Source of the DNA: Betaproteobacteria bacterium
GTDB taxonomy: Bacteria; Pseudomonadota; Gammaproteobacteria; Burkholderiales; Rhodocyclaceae
Assembly: GCA_025997095.1 (NCBI GenBank)
Contig: BNUD01000124.1
Span: 1 to 5,469, forward strand
Direction of reading: 5' to 3'
Length of the DNA: 5,469 bases
Numbering within the stretch: position 1 is the stretch's first letter; every line of letters begins with the position of its first letter. Positions 1 to 5,280 of the stretch are shown one piece after another. Below the pieces are notes generated by a model. It saw only the letters and a program-made list of their open reading frames with translations, made no database searches and was not told where the DNA came from. Made by a program: the position numbers and the translations under genes.

Positions 1-211
1 TGGAAACGGCTTCCGGGAAGGTTTTTTTAACCGCGCCGCCTTTTCCTTTCAGGTAAAACCTGACCGTGCCATCGAGTTGCCCATCCGCGATGGCGGCATC
101 AACGACGCTCTGAAAATCCAGGTGAAGAACGCTGTCCCGTGCCTGACTTGCGAGAGGGAAAAGCAAAGCGGCGGCGGCAGCCGTCAAAACAATTTTCCGG
201 TAATGCTGCAT
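1..211 (-). CDS. Small exported protein of the 'excinuclease ATPase subunit'-named family, N-terminal part
   Basis: Read on the minus strand from the ATG at 211-209, this gives 70 codons and runs off the left edge of the window. Residues 1-24 form a clear Sec signal peptide: MQHYRK, then a hydrophobic stretch with five alanines (11-15) and LLFPLA, ending in SQA before RDS (cleavage likely after A24). The mature start contains LDGTVRFYLKGK (about residues 45-56). From memory this matches a family of roughly 150-residue periplasmic proteins of beta- and gammaproteobacteria whose members share an LDGSVKFYF-like segment. They are widely annotated as 'excinuclease ATPase subunit', which is almost certainly a misnomer because they are short and exported and nothing visible here looks like UvrA. 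The function is unknown. A good ribosome binding site (AAGGAG, 218-223 on the complement) lies 6 nt from the ATG and fixes the start. The gene is transcribed away from the aminotransferase operon. Confidence 0.8.
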   Translation of the reverse strand, partial: MQHYRKIVLTAAAAALLFPLASQARDSVLHLDFQSVVDAAIADGQLDGTVRFYLKGKGGAVKKTFPEAVS

Positions 212-243
212 CGCAGACTCCTTGTGAAAAAATAGAAGACGGG

Positions 244-272
244 ATTATTACACTTCAGGGGATATGCCACAA
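244..272 (-). promoter_or_regulatory. Candidate sigma70 promoter for the exported-protein gene
   Basis: On the minus strand, TTGTGG (272-267) is followed after 17 nt by AATAAT (249-244). A TGT immediately upstream of the -10 box makes it an extended -10. Transcription would start near 237, giving a leader of about 26 nt that contains the AAGGAG site. The -35 box matches only in its TTG. This is inferred from pattern alone. Confidence 0.45.
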
Positions 273-323
273 GCAAAAAAGAGCGACACAAAGAAAACTC
301 TGATTTATTCCAGAATCTTCGTC

Positions 324-396
324 ATTCTGCGCGGAGCCATCAGGTGAAGTCGCAGAATTTATTATCGGGAATACACGCCACGCATGAATTCTGCGA
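324..396. repeat. Three copies of ATTCTGCG in the divergent intergenic region, two forming an inverted repeat
   Basis: ATTCTGCG occurs on the plus strand at 324-331 and 388-395 and on the minus strand at 351-358 (read there as CGCAGAAT). The last two extend to a perfect 10-base inverted repeat, TCGCAGAATT (350-359) and AATTCTGCGA (387-396). Allowing G-U pairs, the stem can reach about 15 pairs (348-362 with 384-398). A partial fourth copy, CAGAAT, is at 311-316. No T-run follows the stem, so it is not a typical terminator. The placement between two divergent promoters fits operator sites for a regulator, but no regulator gene is in the window. Confidence 0.4.
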
Positions 397-526
397 TTAC
401 AGGCGCTATCGCGTCTTTTACGCAAAATGACAGGGGATAAATAAATCGGGGATTCCAAAATGGCGTACATGGCAAGGCGGGATGAATGAGCGCACACCAT
501 GAGAAAAGCGGCATACAGATGGTGTC

Positions 527-535
527 TGATAGAAT
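527..535 (+). promoter_or_regulatory. Candidate extended -10 promoter for the aminotransferase operon
   Basis: TGA followed by TAGAAT (530-535) makes an extended -10 box that matches the consensus at five of six positions. No good -35 box sits 17 nt upstream (AGCGGC, 507-512), which is tolerated in extended -10 promoters. The predicted start near 542 gives a short leader of about 18 nt holding the ribosome binding site CGGGAG just before the ATG at 560. Confidence 0.4.
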
Positions 536-559
536 CACTATTTTTTCGGGAGCATCCGC

Positions 560-1966
560 ATGTCACAACACAATGAATTGAAGGCAGACACGTCGCTTGA
601 TGAAACCAACTTGCGGGCGGACGAAGCGAAATACTGCTCTTTTGGCGATACGGTTCACTACGTGGAAACTCCGCCGATATTCGCGCGCTGCGAGGGGAGC
701 TACATGTTCGACGCGGCGGACAAACCTTATCTGGATTTGCAGATGTGGTATTCGGCGGTGAATTTCGGGTATTCCAATCCGCGTTTGAATGACGCGCTGA
801 AAAAACAGGTGGATACGCTGCCGCAAACCGCCAGCCAATATCTGCATCCGACCAAAATCAGGCTGGCAAAAGCCATTGCCGAAGACATGAAGTGTAAGTT
901 CAGTTTGCCGGGGCGCGTGCATTTTAATGTCGGCGGCGCGCAGTGCATTGAAGATTCCTTGAAAATCGTGCGGAACGCCACCGGCGGCAAAAGCCTGATG
1001 TTTGCCTTTGAAGGCGGTTATCACGGGCGCACGCTGGGCGCGTCTTCCATCACCTCCAGCTATCGCTACCGCCGTCGTTACGGGCATTTTGGCGACCGTG
1101 CCCATTTTATTCCCTTCCCCTACCCGTTTCGTCGCCCGAAAAATATGACGGCGGAAGAATACGGCGAGCATTGCGTGAATGAATTCGCCCGTCTGTTCGA
1201 GACGGAATACAACGGCGTCTGGGACCCGAAAGGGGGTCAGGCGGAATACGCCGCGTTTTACGTCGAGCCGATTCAGGGCACGGGCGGTTATGTTGTGCCG
1301 CCAAAAAATTTCTTTATCGGGCTGAAAAAAGTGCTGGATCGCTACGGTATTCTGCTGGTGGTCGACGAAATTCAAATGGGCTTTTATCGCACCGGAAAAC
1401 TCTGGTCGATTGAGCATTTCGGCGTCACGCCGGATATTCTCGTGTTCGCCAAAGCCCTGACAAACGGCATGAATCCGTTAGGGGGGCTGTGGGCGCGCGA
1501 AGAACTCATCAATCCCACCATTTTCCCGCCCGGATCAACGCATTCCACCTTCGCTTCCAACCCGCTGGGCACGGCGCTGGGACTGGAAGTTTTTGAGATG
1601 TTGCAAGAGACCGATTACGAAAAAATGGTCACGGAAAAAGGCGCGTATTTTCTGGAAGGTCTGCGGGATTTGCAAAAGCGTCACAAGGAAATCGGCGATG
1701 TAGACGGTCTGGGGCTGGCGCTGCGCGCCGAAATTTGCGCGGACGATGGTTTCACCCCCAACAAGGCGTTGCTCGACAAAATGGTCGATATTGGTCTGGC
1801 GGGCGATCTGGACTGGCAGGGTAAAAAGGTGGGGCTGATTCTGGATGTCGGGGGATACTATAAGAATGTCATCACCCTCGCGCCGTCGCTGCATATTTCA
1901 ACGGCTGAAATCGACCAGGGACTTGCCTTGCTGGATCAGGCATTAACCCGCGCCAAGCGTACCTGA
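560..1966 (+). CDS. Class III PLP-dependent aminotransferase
   Basis: This 468-residue cytosolic enzyme belongs to the class III (fold type I, subgroup II) aminotransferases, the group containing acetylornithine, ornithine, GABA and diamine transaminases. Visible signature parts: the cofactor-stacking segment EGGYHGRT (151-158), VEPIQGTGG (235-243), VVDEIQMGF (267-275) with D269 expected to bind the pyridine nitrogen, the Schiff-base lysine K298 in ILVFAKALTNG, the STHSTFASNPLG segment (326-337), and a C-terminal LAPSLHIS (440-447). The phosphate-binding loop is unusual: where many relatives have GSEAxE, this protein has GAQCIE (126-131). The length is normal for the family. The start has CGGGAG 6 nt upstream. 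The stop overlaps the next start as TGATG, so it is the first gene of a coupled operon with an acyltransferase and an arginase-like enzyme. The amino donor cannot be told from sequence. An omega-amine such as ornithine, a diamine or a guanidino compound is plausible from context only. Confidence 0.9.
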   Translation: MSQHNELKADTSLDETNLRADEAKYCSFGDTVHYVETPPIFARCEGSYMFDAADKPYLDLQMWYSAVNFGYSNPRLNDALKKQVDTLPQTASQYLHPTKIRLAKAIAEDMKCKFSLPGRVHFNVGGAQCIEDSLKIVRNATGGKSLMFAFEGGYHGRTLGASSITSSYRYRRRYGHFGDRAHFIPFPYPFRRPKNMTAEEYGEHCVNEFARLFETEYNGVWDPKGGQAEYAAFYVEPIQGTGGYVVPPKNFFIGLKKVLDRYGILLVVDEIQMGFYRTGKLWSIEHFGVTPDILVFAKALTNGMNPLGGLWAREELINPTIFPPGSTHSTFASNPLGTALGLEVFEMLQETDYEKMVTEKGAYFLEGLRDLQKRHKEIGDVDGLGLALRAEICADDGFTPNKALLDKMVDIGLAGDLDWQGKKVGLILDVGGYYKNVITLAPSLHISTAEIDQGLALLDQALTRAKRT

Positions 1967-3048
1967 TGGCGGAGCGCTCAATCGTCTCCCGTCGTAACCA
2001 GATCGAACCCGACGCGCTGGTTGGGTTTTTTCTCTCCTTTCCTCCGCAGGGTTTTCGCGCCGGGGAAGCGGAAAACACCCCCGTGTTTTACATGGACTTC
2101 GACCTGACAACCACCATGACGCTAACGTTGCAACGCCGGATCGCCCGTCTGCCCCTGTACCGCTATTGGGGACGCTGGCTGCGCTTTAACGCCTGCTTTG
2201 TCGGAACCACGGTATCGGAATACGCGCTCTTGCCACAACTACAGTCAGCGGACAATTTGGCCGCAAAGTTTTATGACGCTCTGGCGAAAAAATACCCTCT
2301 GCTGATGATCAAGGATTTGCCGCTGGATTCGCCTTTACTGACGGTTGCAGACAATACGTTTTCACGCGAATTGGCGGCTGCTTTGCAAAAACGCGGATTT
2401 ATTTTGGTAGAAGGTCAGGCGCTGGCGTGGGTTCCCGTTGATTATGACAGTATCGACCATTATCTTGCCCGCCTGTCCGCCGGACGAAGAAAAGATTTGC
2501 GGCGCAAACTGCGGATGCGCGCTGAAATTTCCGTAGAAACGCTTGCCTGTGGCGACGCCTGCTTTCAGGACGCAAAAGTGCGCGAGACATTTTATCGGCT
2601 TTATTTGAATGTTTATGAACAAAGCGAGATTCATTTCGATTTGCTCTCCCCTGAATTTTTCTCGGCGATGCTGCAAAATCCGACGGAAAAGAGCGTTATT
2701 TTCACTTATTCCAGAAACCGGCAATTGATTGGATACAACCTTTGTTTTATGAAAAATGAGGTTCTGGTGGATAAATATGTCGGCTTTGAATACCCCGCCG
2801 CCAGAGAGTGCAATCTGTATTTTATAAGCTGGTTTCATAATCTCGATTATGCGTTGCAACAGGGTTTGAAACGCTACGTCGCCGGGTGGACAGACCCCGA
2901 AATCAAAGCGTATCTCGGCGCGCGCTTTACCTTCACGCAACATGCCGTCCATGTGCGAAACCCCGCGCTGCGATTCATTTTGCGCCGTTTGAAAAAATGC
3001 TTCGAGCGCGACCGTCCATGGCGGGAGGCGAGCGGGAACCCCCCATGA
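1966..3048 (+). CDS. FemAB/GNAT-type acyltransferase (peptidoglycan-biosynthesis-like)
   Basis: This 360-residue protein has no signal peptide or clear membrane segment. The C-terminal two thirds look like the FemAB-like GNAT proteins (Acetyltransf_6 / COG3146-type). The helix with YLARLSAGRRKDLRRKLRM (about 166-184) resembles the basic 'S-x-R-R-x-x-L-R-R' helix of that group. The segment SVIFTYSRNRQLIGYNLCFMKN (243-264) looks like the strands around the acyl-donor site, and NLYFISWFHNLDYALQQGLKRY (283-304) followed by GWTDPEIKAYLGARF (307-321) matches the usual C-terminal helix-turn-loop. The first 130 residues are less recognisable. Family members move an acyl or aminoacyl group onto an amine; the substrate here is unknown. 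The ATG at 1966 shares one base with the upstream stop and the stop overlaps the next ATG, so all three products are probably made together. The assignment rests on family resemblance, not on catalytic residues. Confidence 0.75.
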   Translation: MAERSIVSRRNQIEPDALVGFFLSFPPQGFRAGEAENTPVFYMDFDLTTTMTLTLQRRIARLPLYRYWGRWLRFNACFVGTTVSEYALLPQLQSADNLAAKFYDALAKKYPLLMIKDLPLDSPLLTVADNTFSRELAAALQKRGFILVEGQALAWVPVDYDSIDHYLARLSAGRRKDLRRKLRMRAEISVETLACGDACFQDAKVRETFYRLYLNVYEQSEIHFDLLSPEFFSAMLQNPTEKSVIFTYSRNRQLIGYNLCFMKNEVLVDKYVGFEYPAARECNLYFISWFHNLDYALQQGLKRYVAGWTDPEIKAYLGARFTFTQHAVHVRNPALRFILRRLKKCFERDRPWREASGNPP

Positions 3049-3917
3049 AGCAAACGCCCGTCATTCTCGATTTCGACCAGAGTACGGGCGTTGTGCCCGC
3101 CTCGCATTCCGTCGACCTGTTCGCGTGGCAAGACGCTATTCGTTTTGGCTGTTCCCTGCGAACCTTTCATCGCTTGAAAGCGCACCTCGATCAGGTTTTG
3201 CCGGAGCGCTACGGCACAGCGTTGCTGGGCAGTGGCGATTTTCACCATGTCAGCGCCCTGCTGATTGAAAGGCTTTGCCGCCCTGCCGCCCCGCCCATGC
3301 AGGTGGTTGTGCTCGACAACCATCCTGACAATATGCGCTTTCCGTTCGGAATCCATTGCGGCTCGTGGGTCGCGCATGTGGCGCGGCTTGAAAAAGTCTG
3401 CCATGTTCATGTGCTGGGCATCGCCTCTCATGATGTCAGTCTGGCGCATGTGCTGGAAAACCGTTTCTCCCCGCTTTATGCCGGAAAGCTGACGTACTGG
3501 CGCCTGAACGGAGAGGCGACCTGGGCGCGCCGGATCGGGCTGGGGCACGCGATTCGCGGCTTTGATACGGTTGATGCGCTGCTCGCCGCCTTTGCCGAAA
3601 ACCAGCGTCAAAACACCCTGCCGACCTATCTTTCCATTGACAAGGATGTGCTCTCGGAAGAGACCGTCCGTACCAACTGGGATCAGGGACATTTCACCGC
3701 CCCCCAGCTTTTTGAGGTCGTCGCCCTCCTGAAAAACCGGCTCATCGGTAGCGACATCACCGGCGAGATTTCCAGTTGGAACTACCAGCGCCGCTGGAAA
3801 CGCTTTTTAAGCGCGCTGGATGGCCAAAAACCCATCCCGGAAGAAAAACTGGCGCGTTACCAGCAACAACAACAGGATTTTAATCGGCGCTTACTGGCGG
3901 CGCTTGCAAGCGCATAA
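3045..3917 (+). CDS. Arginase-superfamily (ureohydrolase-like) metallohydrolase, divergent
   Basis: This is a 290-residue protein if translation starts at the ATG at 3045, which overlaps the upstream stop as ATGA and has GGGA 7 nt before it. An in-frame ATG at 3018 is a less likely alternative. All six residues that bind the two manganese ions in arginases can be matched: H68 in GSGDFHHVS (the family's GGDHS), D91, H93 and D95 in LDNHPDN (DAHxD), and D199 and D201 in SIDKDVL (SxDxDxxDP). H104 (GIHCGSW) and E241 (SDITGEIS) sit where the catalytic histidine and the guanidinium-binding glutamate are expected. Overall similarity to true arginases or agmatinases looks low. The DNHPDN...CGSW layout recalls the UPF0489 proteins, which include peptide arginases that turn arginine into ornithine within peptides; that link is from memory. 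The likely reaction is hydrolysis of a guanidino or related C-N bond on a substrate shared with the neighbouring enzymes. The C-terminus has a glutamine-rich helix (YQQQQQ, 272-277). Confidence 0.8.
   Translation: MKQTPVILDFDQSTGVVPASHSVDLFAWQDAIRFGCSLRTFHRLKAHLDQVLPERYGTALLGSGDFHHVSALLIERLCRPAAPPMQVVVLDNHPDNMRFPFGIHCGSWVAHVARLEKVCHVHVLGIASHDVSLAHVLENRFSPLYAGKLTYWRLNGEATWARRIGLGHAIRGFDTVDALLAAFAENQRQNTLPTYLSIDKDVLSEETVRTNWDQGHFTAPQLFEVVALLKNRLIGSDITGEISSWNYQRRWKRFLSALDGQKPIPEEKLARYQQQQQDFNRRLLAALASA
3900..3913. repeat. 14-base perfect palindrome at the end of the arginase-like gene
   Basis: GCGCTTGCAAGCGC is fully self-complementary and ends one base before the TAA stop (3915-3917). No T-run follows, so it is not a standard intrinsic terminator. 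It encodes the last alanine and serine codons of the protein, so it could be chance. Confidence 0.3.
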
Positions 3918-3976
3918 GGCGTCTGCCAGCAGCGATGGGAACGCCCCCGCTGATCCGGTAGCGCGGACACTATCTG

Positions 3977-4037
3977 TAGGGTGGCAGCGGGTTTCGACGA
4001 AGCGAAGCGACGGCAAAAGCGAAGCGCCTTCCACCAT
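3977..4037. repeat. GGTGG...CCACC dispersed-repeat-like element
   Basis: TGTAGGGTGG at the left (from 3975) pairs with TTCCACC at the right (4029-4035) through GGTGG/CCACC. The interior is rich in GAAGCG/AAGCG units (3999-4025). The flanking stretch 3918-3976 and the stretch 4041-4110 show no gene or clear structure. From memory, short sequences starting GTAGGGTGG and ending CCACC recur between genes in many betaproteobacteria, but copy number cannot be seen from one window. Confidence 0.4.
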
Positions 4038-4111
4038 TTAGCGGTTCATCGCGCGCCATCGCTCATCCACCCTGCTCGTCACAGGTTGTCCGTGCTACGC
4101 TTGCTGACTCA

Positions 4112-4173
4112 GAGGGCACTCGAGATTTTATCATGATGATGATATCATCGAAAAGTGCCTCCTTCTGTGAAGG
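4112..4173. repeat. Two adjacent hairpins in the gene-free region
   Basis: GAGGGCACT (4112-4120) pairs with AGTGCCTC (4154-4161) with one unpaired G, enclosing an AT-rich interior with repeated ATG/ATC triplets (TCATGATGATGATATCATC). Next to it, CCTTC (4161-4165) and GAAGG (4169-4173) form a small hairpin with a TGT loop. Neither is followed by a T-run. The first could be a remnant of a transposable-element end or a weak transcription-ending structure. Confidence 0.35.
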
Positions 4174-4203
4174 CTTCTGGGGAGCACATTCGAAAACTGT
4201 CGT

Positions 4204-4309
4204 TTAACAGGCTGTTGATTTTCTCCAAAAAACCGTCATTTTCCGTTCTCAAATGACGAAAAATCAGTGGGTTTGGAGGCGTTTTTAGAGTTTTTCAACA
4301 ACCTGTTAA
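4204..4309. mobile_element. MITE-like element with terminal inverted repeats and possible TTAA duplications
   Basis: The proposed element is 4208-4305 (98 bp). It starts CAGGCTGTTGA and ends TCAACAACCTG, 10 of 11 bases complementary. The match continues less perfectly inward: 18 of the first 24 bases agree. It is flanked on both sides by TTAA (4204-4207 and 4306-4309), as expected of a 4-bp target duplication, although TTAA is short and could instead be part of the repeat. Inside, CTCCAAAAAACC (from about 4223) pairs roughly with GGTTTGGAG (4270-4278), and CGTCATTT (4234-4241) pairs perfectly with AAATGACG (4251-4258) around a 9-base loop, so the whole unit can fold as nested stems. It holds no open reading frame of note. 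Ends of the form CAGGCTGTTGAAAAACTC recall those of IS5/IS1182-type elements in proteobacteria (from memory), so it may be moved in trans by such a transposase. It ends 18 nt before the toxin gene's ATG. Confidence 0.6.
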
Positions 4310-4327
4310 CTAGAAAGGGATAAAATC

Positions 4328-4765
4328 ATGCCAGGACCGTTTGTTTATGCACATGCTGAATTATTAGTAGGCTCTGCACATGTCTCAGATATCGCCGGGG
4401 AGGAAACCGGGCAGTGTGTCTCCTTGGTAAAACGCTATATTCAATTGTTACAGAATGTCAGCTCACAAACATGGAAGAAAGGTGTTAATGTCATTGAAAC
4501 TCTAAAAAATGGAGGGACTATAGCCAAAGGAACGGCTATTGCGACATTTACTGGTGAGCGATTTATGTCAAGGCACGGACATGCTGCATTCTATCTTGGT
4601 CATGAGAGCTATCCCGACGGAAGTATTCGTATTTATGTAGTAGAACAATATTTGAGATCTGACGGGGTTCAAAAACGCCTTCTTCAAAACCGTGGAAAAG
4701 ATAGCAGCGGTGACTATATTGACCGTAGCAATAACGGTGAAGCCTTTTCGGTGATACTACTATGA
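4328..4765 (+). CDS. BPSL0067-family protein, probable cysteine peptidoglycan amidase effector
   Basis: This 145-residue protein has no signal peptide. It matches the BPSL0067 family, small papain-like (NlpC/P60- or CHAP-like) proteins thought to act as antibacterial amidase toxins. C30 in GQCVSLVK is the expected nucleophile at the start of the core helix. H85 in RHGHAAFYLG is the expected catalytic histidine at the start of the core strand. E106 or Q107 in VVEQY takes the third position, where relatives have a D/E-Q-W/Y segment. KGTAIATF (67-74), DYIDRSNNGEAFSVI (129-143) and the full length are typical. The likely role is cutting cell-wall peptides in the periplasm of a rival cell after contact-dependent delivery, probably type VI secretion; that is family knowledge, not shown here. 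Lack of an export signal fits a cargo effector. AAAGGGA (4314-4320) lies 7 nt before the ATG. Spot counts give about 35% GC against about 52% in the upstream operon, suggesting transfer. It overlaps the next gene by ATGA. Confidence 0.85.
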   Translation: MPGPFVYAHAELLVGSAHVSDIAGEETGQCVSLVKRYIQLLQNVSSQTWKKGVNVIETLKNGGTIAKGTAIATFTGERFMSRHGHAAFYLGHESYPDGSIRIYVVEQYLRSDGVQKRLLQNRGKDSSGDYIDRSNNGEAFSVILL

Positions 4766-5250
4766 ATGCTTGTTGCATTAATCTTCAAAGTGTGGCGTTT
4801 ATAGGCGCGAGCCTGTACTTGATTTCTTTTCAGACACAGGCTGCCGAGCTATCCATTCCACAATGCCCTGAGAAAATAACAATTCAACAGAACATTGTAT
4901 CTCCAATTGAGGATGATTGGAAAGCTGCTGACGATAACCATAGTACTGAAAATCTCTATTCTTTGAGAGGCGTAAATTTTTCCTATTTGGAATACCCGTC
5001 CATACAAAGTGGATTTCTCATTCCGACTGAAGAAGAAAAACAGAAAAATGGTGATCTGAAGATTTTCTACGATTATTTGTTCTCTTCAAACGAACCGCAC
5101 GACTTTTGGATTGCATGTTCATACCGGAATACTTCAGTTGTTCTGGTTAGAAAAATTCCTGAGAATGTTGTGCGTTGTGAAGTTAACTATCCCGATATCC
5201 CTGGCGAGGTCAAAACATTCCGCTGCTTTGATACATCCCGGACAAAATAA
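4762..5250 (+). CDS. STY0301-family exported protein, probable immunity partner of the amidase
   Basis: This 162-residue protein has a hydrophobic N-terminal stretch (about residues 9-23, SVAFIGASLYLISF) ending in QTQAA, so a Sec signal peptide is likely with cleavage near A27/A28. The n-region MNACCINLQ has no lysine or arginine, which is unusual, but no other in-frame start exists: the frame is closed by a TGA at 4738-4740. The mature part carries the marks I associate with the STY0301 family: CPEKI near its start (35-39), LYSLRGVNFSY (65-75), FWIACSYRNTSVVLVRKIP (115-133) and CEVNYP...FRC (139-155). Mature cysteines C35, C119, C139 and C155 could form two disulfides in the periplasm. The ATGA overlap with the toxin gene and its periplasmic location fit an immunity protein that blocks the amidase from sister cells. 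GGTGA (4750-4754) may serve as a ribosome binding site. The inhibitory role is inferred from pairing and was not tested here. Confidence 0.8.
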   Translation: MNACCINLQSVAFIGASLYLISFQTQAAELSIPQCPEKITIQQNIVSPIEDDWKAADDNHSTENLYSLRGVNFSYLEYPSIQSGFLIPTEEEKQKNGDLKIFYDYLFSSNEPHDFWIACSYRNTSVVLVRKIPENVVRCEVNYPDIPGEVKTFRCFDTSRTK

Positions 5251-5280
5251 TCAAGTTCAACTGTTTACTTTCCCTCTCTT

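Noticed and set aside
255..566. A 103-codon minus-strand open frame in the divergent intergenic region
   Set aside because: It covers the promoters and repeats, overlaps the aminotransferase start, has no recognisable domain and no convincing ribosome binding site.
563..1417. A long minus-strand frame (284 codons) opposite the aminotransferase
   Set aside because: It is the antisense shadow of a well-supported gene; its product is rich in Arg, His and Phe with no family features.
2886..3044. A 53-residue N-terminal extension of the arginase-like protein
   Set aside because: It lies inside the acyltransferase gene and lacks family similarity; the ATGA overlap start at 3045 begins directly at the conserved fold.
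2874..3692. A 272-codon minus-strand frame opposite the acyltransferase and arginase-like genes
   Set aside because: It spans two well-supported genes on the other strand and shows no domain; it is explained by codon bias of the real genes.
3820..4041. A 73-codon plus-strand frame over the end of the arginase-like gene and the repeat region
   Set aside because: It is out of frame with the real gene, runs through the repeat, and has no recognisable product.
4131..4149. ATG/ATC triplet run considered as a microsatellite or CRISPR-like repeat
   Set aside because: There are only a few units and no spacers; it is better explained as the loop of the hairpin.
4321..4326. TAAAAT as a -10 box for the toxin gene
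   Set aside because: It lies 1 nt before the ATG, between the ribosome binding site and the start codon, so a transcript from it would lack the binding site.
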